This document shows, piece after piece, positions 35,623-43,953 of a DNA stretch of 64,000 nucleotides. A program made the translations under genes and the position numbers. Within the stretch, counting starts at the first letter, position 1; each line of letters starts with the position of its first letter. The notes beneath the pieces are model-generated. The model had not been told where the DNA came from and searched no databases. It was given only the letters and a program-made list of their open reading frames with translations. Origin of the DNA: Chitinophagaceae bacterium (GTDB taxonomy: Bacteria > Bacteroidota > Bacteroidia > Cytophagales > Cytophagaceae); assembly GCA_028288365.1 (NCBI GenBank), contig JAQBNU010000004.1:37793-101792 (forward strand), read 5' to 3'.

Positions 35623-36273
35623 ATGGATTTAGTATTTGTTTTCTTTTTGGGTTTCGTCGTTAGTTTTGTTGGGTCCATTCCGCCTGCCGGTGTTAACCTC
35701 ACGGCTATCCGCATCTCGATGGAGCAGAACAAAACTCAGGCACTTTGGTTTTCTTTAGGGGCGATCATCGTAGAAGGGATTTTGTGTTTCGGCGCACTGC
35801 GTTTTGCTTCTTTTATTGCCTCCCACCAGGAAATAGATTTTTGGATCAAGTGGATTGCTGTGCCTGTTTTCCTAATCATGGGTATCGCTTCTCTATGGCC
35901 TACTTCAGCGCCTGCTGCAGAAGTGGAAGTAAAAGAGATCAAAAAAAATCACTGGTGGAAAACCAACTTTACTTATGGGATGTTTGTGTGCGGCATCAAT
36001 CCCATGCAGGTTCCTTTTTGGTTGGCATACGGAACGTATTTTTATAGCAACGGCTGGTTGCCTTATGATCTGCTGTCTACACTAACTTTTGTTATCGGAG
36101 CGATAAGCGGAACTTATTTATTGCTGTATCTTTTTGTAGAATATGCAGCGAAGGTTTTGTCGCGTATACTGAAAGGCAACTTATCTGGTAAACGATTGAT
36201 CGGTTATATTTTTTTAGGATTGGGTTTTTTACAATTGGGACAAAATCTCTGGGAATTATTTAAGACTCGATAA
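35623..36273 (+). CDS. LysE-family amino-acid exporter
   Basis: 216 aa with six predicted membrane helices. The N-terminal half contains the LysE-type SIPPAGVNLTAIRI sequence in helix 1-2, and it keeps the typical central charged loop (EVEVKEIKKNHWW). Starts directly after the ATP-grasp stop codon, so it is co-translated. Its end overlaps the convergent amidotransferase gene by 14 bp. Confidence 0.88.
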   Translation: MDLVFVFFLGFVVSFVGSIPPAGVNLTAIRISMEQNKTQALWFSLGAIIVEGILCFGALRFASFIASHQEIDFWIKWIAVPVFLIMGIASLWPTSAPAAEVEVKEIKKNHWWKTNFTYGMFVCGINPMQVPFWLAYGTYFYSNGWLPYDLLSTLTFVIGAISGTYLLLYLFVEYAAKVLSRILKGNLSGKRLIGYIFLGLGFLQLGQNLWELFKTR

Positions 36274-36949
36274 AATTAGTCATCAGCTGCAAGGCCAGTT
36301 GATTGGTCTCTGCGATGAGATCAGGTCGCATGAGACTTTCCGCCACTTGTACATAAGGACCTTCTTTCAAATCTTCTCGGCAATGATGCAGCAAACTTAT
36401 GATGCTGTCAGCTGTAGCTTCCAGGTGAAACTGTAAAGCCAGCACCTGATTGTTCCACAAAAAGCCCTGATGTTTACATGCAGCTGAATGTCCAATAGCG
36501 ATAGCCTGCGCAGGAATTTCGAAGGTGTCTCCGTGCCAGTGGAAAGCAGGAATAGAGGCATTGAATCCTGCAAAGACAGGGTGTTGTAAGGCTTCTTTAC
36601 TTAGTTCTACATTGAACCAACCAATTTCGGCAACAGGATTTAAAGAGACGGATGCTCCTAACACTTCAGCCACCAATTGTGCCCCCAAACAAATGCCGAT
36701 TACTTTTTTCCCTTTGTCGATGGCTTTGCGGATCAACTCTTTCTCCGCCAGGAGCCAGCGGTAACGGTCTTCGTCGTGCACGCCCATTGGTCCGCCGAGT
36801 ACGATGAGTACATCAAATAGATCAACGAAAGGAAGTCTGATGTCTTCGTAAAAACGAGTAGAGGTTACTCTGTTGCCCGGCATCGAAACCCATTTTTCCA
36901 GGGCACCTAAATCCTCAAAAGGAACATGTTGTAAAAAGTGAATATTCAT
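36260..36949 (-). CDS. Class I glutamine amidotransferase (GMP synthase-like)
   Basis: 229 aa. The triad is present: Cys87 in GICLGAQL, His175 and Glu177 in LQFHLEAT. This is the GATase1 fold used by GMP synthase-type and YfeJ-like enzymes, which hydrolyse glutamine or a related gamma-glutamyl substrate. Free-standing proteins of this type are often gamma-glutamyl hydrolases or unknown. It is divergent from the LEA2 lipoprotein gene and overlaps the LysE gene tail-to-tail by 14 bp. Confidence 0.9.
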   Translation of the reverse strand: MNIHFLQHVPFEDLGALEKWVSMPGNRVTSTRFYEDIRLPFVDLFDVLIVLGGPMGVHDEDRYRWLLAEKELIRKAIDKGKKVIGICLGAQLVAEVLGASVSLNPVAEIGWFNVELSKEALQHPVFAGFNASIPAFHWHGDTFEIPAQAIAIGHSAACKHQGFLWNNQVLALQFHLEATADSIISLLHHCREDLKEGPYVQVAESLMRPDLIAETNQLALQLMTNFIES

Positions 36950-36989
36950 TCTATACTTAACGACTCAAATCTTGTTCATGGTGTGATTG

Positions 36990-37014
36990 CAAAAGTAATT
37001 ATTTTTTACTTTTG
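36990..37014. promoter_or_regulatory. Symmetric divergent promoter elements
   Basis: CAAAAGTAA (36990-36998) and TTACTTTTG (37006-37014) form a perfect 9-bp inverted repeat with a 7-bp gap. Each half is a TACTTTTG -7 element facing outward, one toward the amidotransferase gene (minus) and one toward the LEA2 lipoprotein (plus). The plus-strand leader would be about 105 bases and contains a TTGCGT/ACGCAA hairpin at 37038-37053. Confidence 0.45.
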
Positions 37015-37125
37015 TAGGAGAAGATTGTTACATTACCTTGCGTATGAACGCAAAAAACAGGATGTTCAGAGACATAAAGGCGATACATGTTATGCCGGAT
37101 GTCTTCATCGCTTAGCACATACCCT

Positions 37126-37554
37126 ATGAAGAAGATTTTTATTACCGTATTGTTACTCTCCATTGCGCTGACTTCCTGCGTTTCTTATAGCGAGGTACAC
37201 TTGACCAATGTGGCGTTCCGCGATTTCAATATGGACAATGGAAAGATGCGGGCCACCTTTGATGTTGAGATTGACAATCCCAATGCCTATCCGATCCGTT
37301 TATCCAAACCTCGTCTCAAAGTATTTATTGGTGACGTGGAATTGAAAGACTGGAGTGTGTCTCCAAAAATTAAGTTGAGAAGAAAATCTAAACTGTCTTA
37401 TCCTTTTTACATCGAAGTCTCGGGAACGCAAGCCATCATGCTGCTTCCACAGTTACTGACACAACCAGAAATAAAGATACAAGGTACAGTAAAAGCGGGT
37501 TCATTTATTTTTGGTAAAAGAATTCCGTTGGAGATCAATGAGCGGTTGTACTAG
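37126..37554 (+). CDS. LEA type 2 family lipoprotein
   Basis: 142 aa from the ATG at 37126. Signal peptide with lipobox Cys18 (ALTSC); an upstream in-frame ATG at 37087 gives a non-signal extension and is unlikely. The mature part is a late-embryogenesis-abundant type 2 (WHy-like) fold: VAFRDFNMDNGKMRATFDVEIDNPNAYPI. These proteins are water-stress-associated in plants and usually envelope lipoproteins in bacteria; role unknown. Confidence 0.82.
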   Translation: MKKIFITVLLLSIALTSCVSYSEVHLTNVAFRDFNMDNGKMRATFDVEIDNPNAYPIRLSKPRLKVFIGDVELKDWSVSPKIKLRRKSKLSYPFYIEVSGTQAIMLLPQLLTQPEIKIQGTVKAGSFIFGKRIPLEINERLY

Positions 37555-37560
37555 TTTTAT

Positions 37561-37632
37561 TGTGAGCAGTGAGCAAAAGATATTCTAGACAGTCGTTCGT
37601 ATCTCCTTCCTCGGCCTGTCCCCCGACAGGCC
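37561..37632. repeat. Heptamer pair and GC hairpin downstream of LEA2 gene
   Basis: Two 7-base units TGTGAGC AGTGAGC (37561-37574), then the perfect hairpin GGCCTGTC / GACAGGCC (37613-37632) with a CCCC loop. The hairpin lacks a following T run, so termination is uncertain. Confidence 0.5.
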
Positions 37633-37646
37633 ATGGATGAGGCAAA

Positions 37647-37810
37647 GTCCCCTAGGGGCATCATACCTGTAGGTCATAAGGTCCTACTAAGGTCAAGTCC
37701 CTTTAGGGACGGCATATTCCTGAGTGCTCAAGTGATTACTTATGTCACCTCTAAAGGGGCTAAGTGATAGTCAATCCTTTTAGGTTACCGATGTGTGGTC
37801 CCTATGGGAC
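37647..37810. repeat. Cluster 1 of GTCCC-N-GGGAC palindromes (REP-like)
   Basis: Units: AGTCCCCTAGGGG (37646-37658), GTCCCTTTAGGGAC (37697-37710), an inverted degenerate CCTCTAAAGGGG (37748-37759), a degenerate TCCTTTTAGG (near 37775), and GTCCCTATGGGAC (37798-37810). The right flank tends to be (G)RCATCAT or GGCATAT, giving each unit a direction. Occupies the gap between the LEA2 gene and the receptor cassette. Confidence 0.65.
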
Positions 37811-37832
37811 TTGTGCTTTTCACCTCACACGA

Positions 37833-38570
37833 TTATTTTCCAAAGACATAAGCCAATCCTGCCGAACCATTGATCCAGCTCAGCGTTTGATTGGTCACTA
37901 ACCTGCCGGCATTGTTATTTCGATTTTCATTGTCGATTTTGATTCCGCTGCTGTAAAAATAATCTCCTCGGATGGAAAGAGAAATTTTTTCTGTCAAGGC
38001 ATAGCGTAAGCCTACACCGCCCTGCCAGCCGAAGGCAGAAGAGCCAGAACTTTTTTGCGTGAACACATTACTTTCATCGTCTTCCAGCTGCACAGAAATT
38101 TCAGGAGTAGAAATACTTTTTGTCCATCCTCCTAATAGTCGAATGTCTAGTGTGAGTTTATGATAAGGGAAAGAGAAATATGGACCGACCAATAGATTCA
38201 ATGTTTGATACCTTTTACTGGTCTTCACCGTGGTGTAGTCTACAGCAAATGCGTCGGTATAACTGTCTCCTAATTGACGGGCATCTGCATAACTGAGTTT
38301 CCCGTGATCAGAAAAATTAACGGCACCACCTATGCCTATTTTCGGTAGCACATAATAAGCGCCTTCGACTCCTAGATTAAATCCGGTTTTGGCAAATCCG
38401 GCTGTGTTGTTCCAGTTGCCATACTCTCCCAAATCTGTTTTTGAAAAACTTCCTGTAGGAGCGGATATGCCCGCGGATATACCGATGAAAGACGTATTGC
38501 TTTGTGCCAATAAAGACGGGGAGTCCAGAAGGAGTAATGTAAATACGAATGTTAGAAAATGGATTTTCAT
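37833..38570 (-). CDS. Outer-membrane beta-barrel protein
   Basis: 245 aa. Signal peptide (1-22, ending SLLAQS) then an alternating strand pattern (FIGISAGISAPTGSFSKT; LNLLVGPYFSFPYHKLTLDIRLLGG; KISLSIRGDYFYSSGI), matching the Bacteroidetes outer-membrane beta-barrel family. It is last in the four-gene receptor cassette, 24 bp after the lipoprotein gene. Role unknown; its place suggests the receptor's function. Confidence 0.8.
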   Translation of the reverse strand: MKIHFLTFVFTLLLLDSPSLLAQSNTSFIGISAGISAPTGSFSKTDLGEYGNWNNTAGFAKTGFNLGVEGAYYVLPKIGIGGAVNFSDHGKLSYADARQLGDSYTDAFAVDYTTVKTSKRYQTLNLLVGPYFSFPYHKLTLDIRLLGGWTKSISTPEISVQLEDDESNVFTQKSSGSSAFGWQGGVGLRYALTEKISLSIRGDYFYSSGIKIDNENRNNNAGRLVTNQTLSWINGSAGLAYVFGK

Positions 38571-38594
38571 AAATGGATATGTTTAATTTTTTAC

Positions 38595-39257
38595 TTATTG
38601 GATGTCTACTGTAAATCCGATGTCAAGATCGGTGGAACCTGGAGCATACGTTCCGTTTTTCACATTGGGTTGATGCCTCAATACCAATCTTAACCAACCC
38701 GAACTGGTTGCACCGGTCACAAATTGAGATTGCAAACCCACCGGATAAGTTTGTGGATTGCTGTCGTGATCGGTTATATTCACGGTTAGTTGAAGAGGAT
38801 TTGAACTTACAGGTGCGGTGGTTTGTGCATTGTCAGGAATAGGGTCAGGCAATACATCGCCTGTTGCATAAGGGATGACAAAGGCATTGGTTGTTGGCAA
38901 AGGTTGATAAAAAAACAAATGGTAATTGGACCTGTTTTTAATTTCATTGGAAACATCAAAAAAAGGATTTTGTGTTTTGTCTAACATCAACAATTCTGCT
39001 GTGTAAGTAGCATTGGCTTTCAATATTACATTTACCTTGCTCACATCGACTGGCAAAGGATTGCCATTGTTGTCGAGCAATTGTTCCCAGGTGGCGGTAT
39101 CTTTATCAAACGGAGCTTGTGTATTCACCAGAATGATGGATACTGTTGTCAGCGCTTCATTGGCAATGGTAGGTGCAACGACTTCTTCTTTTTTGTTGCA
39201 GGAAATAAACAGCGCAACTGTTGAGATCAGGAGAAATGGATTTCGGATTTTTTTCAT
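38595..39257 (-). CDS. Receptor-associated lipoprotein of unknown function
   Basis: 220 aa. Lipobox Cys20 (ALFISC). The mature part is beta-rich: EALTTVSIILVNTQAPF, TATWEQLLDNNGNP, ILKANATYTAELLMLDKT, and a late HDSNPQTYP...LRLVLRHQPNVK stretch. Proteins with the same layout accompany TonB receptors in Bacteroidetes. It starts 11 bp after the receptor gene, so it is likely its surface or periplasmic partner. Confidence 0.8.
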   Translation of the reverse strand: MKKIRNPFLLISTVALFISCNKKEEVVAPTIANEALTTVSIILVNTQAPFDKDTATWEQLLDNNGNPLPVDVSKVNVILKANATYTAELLMLDKTQNPFFDVSNEIKNRSNYHLFFYQPLPTTNAFVIPYATGDVLPDPIPDNAQTTAPVSSNPLQLTVNITDHDSNPQTYPVGLQSQFVTGATSSGWLRLVLRHQPNVKNGTYAPGSTDLDIGFTVDIQ

Positions 39258-39268
39258 GGCGATTCGAA

Positions 39269-41614
39269 TTAATTGTTTGTATTCTTTTTATTAAAGAGTT
39301 CAAAAGGCAAGCGCACGCGTAAGGTGAAGTTTCTTCCCGGTTCATCATTGAAATAGCGGAAGCGATCCATGTAATCACGGTAGACTATGTTAAAGATGTT
39401 GTTGGCGGAAAAACTAATGTTCATGCGTTGTTTCCCAAGTGGAAAAGCAAAACCGAGATCTGCGTTGATCAACATATAACCCGCTGGAGGTGCTGTGTAA
39501 TCGCTATTAGCAGGTACACGGTTTTGTTTGGCCATGTAGAGATCCGTAAGGCTGATGTAGAAATGGTCGAGCTTCCCGATTTTTCCAATGTTGTACTTTA
39601 AAGTATTTTCGAATCGATTGGCGGGCACAAGCTGAAGGTAATCGTGAATGGTATTGTTGTAGGCAAAAAGTAACGACGTCTTGGAAATAAAACTCAGCGA
39701 GTCAAAGAGACGATAGGTAAAGACCACATCGGCGCCGCGTAATGTAGCATTCACTTGTGTATAGTCAAACAAAGGAAAAGCCCCGCGAGATGTATGGATG
39801 TAGCTGAGCGCAGGTTTGAGGTAAATGTATCCATTGATGTAATGATTGTAAACGTCTAGTTCGGCAGTCATCCTGTCGCCTTCGTATTTAAGCGAAGTGC
39901 TAAAGTTGTAAGCGCGCTCTGAAGTTAAATTGGCGTTTCCTCTCTCGTAAGCGACTGCACTTTGATGCACACCGTTAGAAAGCAATTCATTTACGGTTGG
40001 CGCTCTCCAGGCCGTTCCGATGTTGATGAGCCAGGACAAATTTTCTTTAAGGTAATATTGTGACCCTAAAGAACCGGTTACATTCTGCCAGTTGAAGGTA
40101 GGCGTAATGACTTGTGCAGTATTGTTATCTAGCGTGTAAGCTCTTAACCAGCGGTAATCGTAACGTACACCGGCTTCCAATGTCAATTTATTTTTGCTCC
40201 ATTTTTCGATAGCAAATATCCCACCGCCGTAATTTCTGAAATTAGGAATCAGCATTTCATAGGCGCGCACATTGCCTTGTGTGATGCCATTGAAACCGAT
40301 GCTACCGGAAATATTTTTGATCGGTGCATATTTATAGCTCACATCCAGTGTATGCGTGACGAGACTCAAATACAATTCAGGATTCAATCGCCCGCTCAAG
40401 GGAATGTAATCGTATTCCGATCTTACATTTTGCTGACGAGCAAAGATCACATCGACTCGACTTTTATTGTTGAATTTTAGATACACGTGGGTTTTGAACA
40501 AATCATGCTTGACTTGCTGGTAAGGTCTGTCAATCGTATAACTAAAATAAGAAGGCGTAATAGGCTCTGAACGATTGATGGCAGCATTGATATCTGGTAA
40601 TGTTTCCGCATGCGTACCGGTAAAAATACCGAGCTTGGTGTTGAACTCGCTGTAATACAATTCTGCGCCATAATTTTCTTTTTTATAGGCGAGTGCACCA
40701 GAGAAATTCATTTCCTGAAACCCTGTATTCTCCAAATAGTAATTGGGAGTTTTGGAGTTACCCGCTCTGCGGTACGTCCCTTGTGCCCTCCAGCTTAGGC
40801 CGGATAGTTTTTTTTCAAATGCACCCTGGACAATACCTGAGGTGACGCCCATGCGGTTGTTACTGGCAGCAACTAGATTTACTTCTCCGCCTATACCTGG
40901 GCGTGTTGGCAATGGAGCCGGATCAACAAGAATCACTCCCCCAATCGCATCGGAACCATAGCGTATGCTTGCTGGACCTTTGATGACGGAAAGTTGAGTC
41001 GCCACGAATGGATCTATCTCTGGAGCATGTTCAGAACCCCATTGCTGTCCTTCCTGTCGTACGCCGTTATTCAAAAGTAAAACTCGGTTGCTGTGCAATC
41101 CATGAATGACGGGTTTGAAAATGGACGGACCGGATTGCAGCGTGTATACACCGGGTAATGTTTTCAGCGCTTCTCCCAAAGTATTGCCCCTGGTCTGTTG
41201 CAGCGCGAGACCCTTGATTTCTGTTTGAGGTAAAGTGAGGATTTCTTTTTGCTCGTCCTTATGACCAGTGACTTGTATTTCCTGAATTTGTCTAATGTCT
41301 TCTTGCAGGTAGAAATACTGGTATACGTTTTTACTAAGAGTTATTTTGCTACTGTCTGTTTGATAACCGAGGTAAGTAATACGCACCGTATAAACGCCTT
41401 CGCAGAGATCTGTAAAAACAAAATTACCCTGACTGTCGGTGGCCGCAGCAAGATGCAGTTCAGCCAGGTATACATCTGCTTCCGGGATGACCTGTTGTGA
41501 TGCTGCGTCGATGACTGTCCCACTGAAAGTAAAGTCACAGGGATCCTGTGCCAGTCCTGATTGACAGAGCATATACCAATAGATAAATAATATGATCCGT
41601 AGAGAATACTTCAC
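39269..41614 (-). CDS. TonB-dependent receptor with carboxypeptidase-like N-terminal domain
   Basis: 781 aa with a GTG start (41612-41614). Signal peptide (1-22), CarboxypepD-reg-like domain (about 28-110, GTVIDAASQQVIPEADVYLAEL), plug (about 120-240, LGEALKTLPGVYTLQSG; IKGPASIRYGSDAIGGVI) and barrel ending RVRLPFELFNKK. No SusD partner is present. The preceding His/Cys-rich small protein and the downstream lipoprotein point to metal or metal-complex uptake (inference). It is bracketed, with its cassette, by palindromic repeat clusters. Confidence 0.9.
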   Translation of the reverse strand: MKYSLRIILFIYWYMLCQSGLAQDPCDFTFSGTVIDAASQQVIPEADVYLAELHLAAATDSQGNFVFTDLCEGVYTVRITYLGYQTDSSKITLSKNVYQYFYLQEDIRQIQEIQVTGHKDEQKEILTLPQTEIKGLALQQTRGNTLGEALKTLPGVYTLQSGPSIFKPVIHGLHSNRVLLLNNGVRQEGQQWGSEHAPEIDPFVATQLSVIKGPASIRYGSDAIGGVILVDPAPLPTRPGIGGEVNLVAASNNRMGVTSGIVQGAFEKKLSGLSWRAQGTYRRAGNSKTPNYYLENTGFQEMNFSGALAYKKENYGAELYYSEFNTKLGIFTGTHAETLPDINAAINRSEPITPSYFSYTIDRPYQQVKHDLFKTHVYLKFNNKSRVDVIFARQQNVRSEYDYIPLSGRLNPELYLSLVTHTLDVSYKYAPIKNISGSIGFNGITQGNVRAYEMLIPNFRNYGGGIFAIEKWSKNKLTLEAGVRYDYRWLRAYTLDNNTAQVITPTFNWQNVTGSLGSQYYLKENLSWLINIGTAWRAPTVNELLSNGVHQSAVAYERGNANLTSERAYNFSTSLKYEGDRMTAELDVYNHYINGYIYLKPALSYIHTSRGAFPLFDYTQVNATLRGADVVFTYRLFDSLSFISKTSLLFAYNNTIHDYLQLVPANRFENTLKYNIGKIGKLDHFYISLTDLYMAKQNRVPANSDYTAPPAGYMLINADLGFAFPLGKQRMNISFSANNIFNIVYRDYMDRFRYFNDEPGRNFTLRVRLPFELFNKKNTNN

Positions 41615-41692
41615 GGCATAAACAATAAATAGTAAATAGAAAGGAACGCACGTCTCCTGGAACAGGAAAGTGTTAAGAACCGCTAGGGATTC

Positions 41693-42037
41693 TTATAGAG
41701 AGAAAAAAGAAAAAGCAGGAGGAGCCCGTAACGAAGAAAAAATAACGGAATGTTCGACTTCGCTTTGGACGCAAAATAATTGGAGTACACCAAAACAAAT
41801 GGTAAGAACAGAAAATGTAGCTGCGAAGAAAACCTCTGCTGTCAGCAGAGCTTTTTCTATGTCGCAGGCAAAACAACTTTCGGCTTTTATATCCAGGCTG
41901 CTGAGCCCATGGATTCTGGCTTGTGTATCGTGGTGTTGGTGCAATAGAGGAACTATTGTCTTCTGAAATAAGAAGACAGTGAGGCACACATAAGTGAATA
42001 CCCGTAGTAAAGTCTGTATGGATTTAATATGCAACAC
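41693..42037 (-). CDS. His/Cys-rich small membrane-associated protein (DUF2946-like)
   Basis: 114 aa with a GTG start at 42037 (no ATG in frame nearby; the exact start is uncertain). One N-terminal hydrophobic segment, then HQHHD, the pair CFACD, a second hydrophobic segment (FAATFSVLTICFGVLQLF) and a C-terminal LRAPPA motif. The His-rich/CxxC/RxPP layout is like DUF2946-type proteins found beside metal-related TonB receptors. It may bind a transition metal such as copper or zinc; this is inference. First gene of the cassette, 78 bp before the receptor gene. Confidence 0.65.
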   Translation of the reverse strand: MLHIKSIQTLLRVFTYVCLTVFLFQKTIVPLLHQHHDTQARIHGLSSLDIKAESCFACDIEKALLTAEVFFAATFSVLTICFGVLQLFCVQSEVEHSVIFSSLRAPPAFSFFSL

Positions 42038-42080
42038 TGTTGCAATAGTAAATCAAAGGAAGTTGAAAAGCAAGAGTGAA

Positions 42081-42097
42081 TACAAAAGTATTTTGTA
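42081..42097 (-). promoter_or_regulatory. Candidate promoter/operator of the receptor cassette
   Basis: TACAAAA-GTA-TTTTGTA is a perfect 17-bp palindrome 44 bp upstream of the GTG at 42037. Inside it the minus strand reads TACTTTTG (42083-42090), an exact -7 element, so a dimeric repressor here would block the promoter. The -33 element is not clear. Confidence 0.4.
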
Positions 42098-42246
42098 AAA
42101 CGTGCATTCTGCCCCCAAATCCCCTGAAGAGGACTTTGCAAATGAGAAAGAGAAACAGAGCGGAGAGCGAATACTATTTCTTATGATCTGTTTTATCAAG
42201 AAGAAATTCATTTGTTAGACAAACAAAATGAATTTAACTAAAACCC

Positions 42247-42468
42247 GTCCCGTAGGGACATCATCTCAGTAGAAAAATAATTCATTAACAATCAGCCAAG
42301 TCCCATAGGGATGTAATAGGCATAGATTGATAAAAATCATTGTAATAAAATATGTCGCATGTTTAATTAAAAAAATCATGACTTATTAAAAATGAAAATG
42401 ATGTCGTCCCTAAAGGGACTGGCTTTGTGCTGTAATTATGGGCTACAGAGATTGGGTCCCTACGGGAC
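42247..42468. repeat. Cluster 2 of GTCCC-N-GGGAC palindromes (REP-like)
   Basis: Four units: GTCCCGTAGGGAC (42247-42259), GTCCCATAGGGAT (42300-42312), GTCCCTAAAGGGAC (42406-42419, in inverted orientation by its flank) and GTCCCTACGGGAC (42456-42468). The flank GACATCAT/GATGTAAT recurs. A separate imperfect palindrome CCCCCAAATCCCCTGAAGAGG lies at 42112-42132. With these the 529-bp gap before radA holds only repeats; no gene is seen. Confidence 0.65.
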
Positions 42469-42566
42469 TGACAATGTCTACTCGATGTACAAATTGATCT
42501 GTACATAAAAACCAGCGGTAGATCAATGTCCCGAGGTATGTATGGTGATCCACTGATTGTTAATTT

Positions 42567-43931
42567 TTACAATAAATTATCAAACACCTCCGCCAGCTTT
42601 CCGACCGTATGTACTTGTATACCGTACTTTTCTTTTTCGATGCCTTTGGCATTGAGACGGGAAATAAAAATATGTTTGAAACCCAACTTCTCCGCTTCGG
42701 AGATGCGTTGTTCGATGCGGTTCACGGCACGGATCTCTCCGCCAAGGCCGATTTCACCAGCGAAGCAGACATCGGCGGAAATGATTTTATCTTCGAAAGA
42801 AGAAACAAGCGAAACACAAACGGCAAGATCGATTGCCGGATCTTCAATTTTTAATCCACCCGCGATGTTGAGGAATACATCCTGATTGCCCATGCGGAAG
42901 CCGACTCTTTTTTCTAACACGGCCAGCAACATGCTCAATCGTTTGGAATCAAAACCGGTTGACGTACGTTGCGGCGTGCCATACGTAGCCACGCTGACCA
43001 ACGATTGCAATTCGATCAGCAAAGGTCTGTTGCCTTCTAGTGTAGCGCCAATAGCGATGCCGCTTAAGTTCTCTTCGCGTTGGGATAATAATATTTCAGA
43101 TGGATTCGGCACTTCTCTCAATCCGCTGCCGCGCATTTCGTAGATGCCGAGTTCGGAGGTAGAACCGAATCTGTTTTTAGTCGTGCGTAAAATTCTATAA
43201 CTGTTGTTGCGGTCTCCTTCAAATTGAAGCACGGTGTCTACCATGTGTTCCAAAACTTTCGGTCCGGCGAGTGTCCCTTCTTTGGTGATGTGTCCGATCA
43301 AGAACACCGGTGTGCCTGATTCCTTGGCGTAGCGCAGGAGTTCGGCGGTACACTCGCGCACCTGCGAGACACTGCCAGCAGCCGATTCAATGAAAGCCGA
43401 TTGCAACGTTTGTATAGAATCGATGATCAGGATATCCGGCTGCAGTTGTTCGATTTGTTTGAAAATATTTTGTGTGCCCGTTTCGTTGAGCACATAACAA
43501 TTGGGATGTTGAATGCCGATGCGCTCCGCACGCATTTTGATTTGTTGTTCGCTTTCTTCACCGGAAACATACAATACTTTTTGTTCTTTCAAGTTCAAAG
43601 CGACTTGCAGCATCAGGGTAGATTTTCCGATGCCTGGTTCTCCACCGATCAATACGATAGAACCGGCTACGATGCCTCCGCCGAGTACACGATCCAATTC
43701 CTGATCGGCCGAACTGGTGCGGTCCTCACGGTCCGACTGAATTTCATTAAATGTTTTTGGCTTGGCGGCAATCTGCAGGGAAGTACTTTTCCAGCCGCCT
43801 TTTTTATCTTCCTTTTCAATCAACTCTTCGACATAGGTATTCCATTCTCCACAAGAAGGACAGCGTCCAATCCACTTGGCGGACTGTGCGCCGCAGCTTT
43901 GACAGAAGAAAGATGATTTGGTTTTTGCCAT
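42567..43931 (-). CDS. radA: DNA repair protein RadA (Sms)
   Basis: 454 aa. Branch-migration helicase-like protein in homologous recombination. It has an N-terminal zinc finger (Cys10, 13, 24, 27; CQSCG...CPSCG), Walker A GGEPGIGKST (96-105), the RadA-specific KNRFGS motif (near residue 255) and a C-terminal Lon-like domain. ATG at 43931 is the usual start (MAKTKSSFFCQSCG). An exact -7 element ends only a few bases before this ATG. Confidence 0.97.
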   Translation of the reverse strand: MAKTKSSFFCQSCGAQSAKWIGRCPSCGEWNTYVEELIEKEDKKGGWKSTSLQIAAKPKTFNEIQSDREDRTSSADQELDRVLGGGIVAGSIVLIGGEPGIGKSTLMLQVALNLKEQKVLYVSGEESEQQIKMRAERIGIQHPNCYVLNETGTQNIFKQIEQLQPDILIIDSIQTLQSAFIESAAGSVSQVRECTAELLRYAKESGTPVFLIGHITKEGTLAGPKVLEHMVDTVLQFEGDRNNSYRILRTTKNRFGSTSELGIYEMRGSGLREVPNPSEILLSQREENLSGIAIGATLEGNRPLLIELQSLVSVATYGTPQRTSTGFDSKRLSMLLAVLEKRVGFRMGNQDVFLNIAGGLKIEDPAIDLAVCVSLVSSFEDKIISADVCFAGEIGLGGEIRAVNRIEQRISEAEKLGFKHIFISRLNAKGIEKEKYGIQVHTVGKLAEVFDNLL

Positions 43932-43935
43932 AGAA

Positions 43936-43943
43936 CAAAGATA
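43936..43943 (-). promoter_or_regulatory. Candidate -7 element for radA, very close to the start codon
   Basis: The minus strand reads TATCTTTG, an exact TAnnTTTG match, 4 bases before the ATG (43931). Transcription would start at or beside the ATG. The region where a -33 would lie is filled by the period-7 repeat at 43954-43981. Confidence 0.4.
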
Positions 43944-43953
43944 AGAAAAATAG

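Noticed and set aside
37613..37632. Terminator for the LEA2 gene
   Set aside because: A strong hairpin, but with no T run after it, so termination cannot be claimed.
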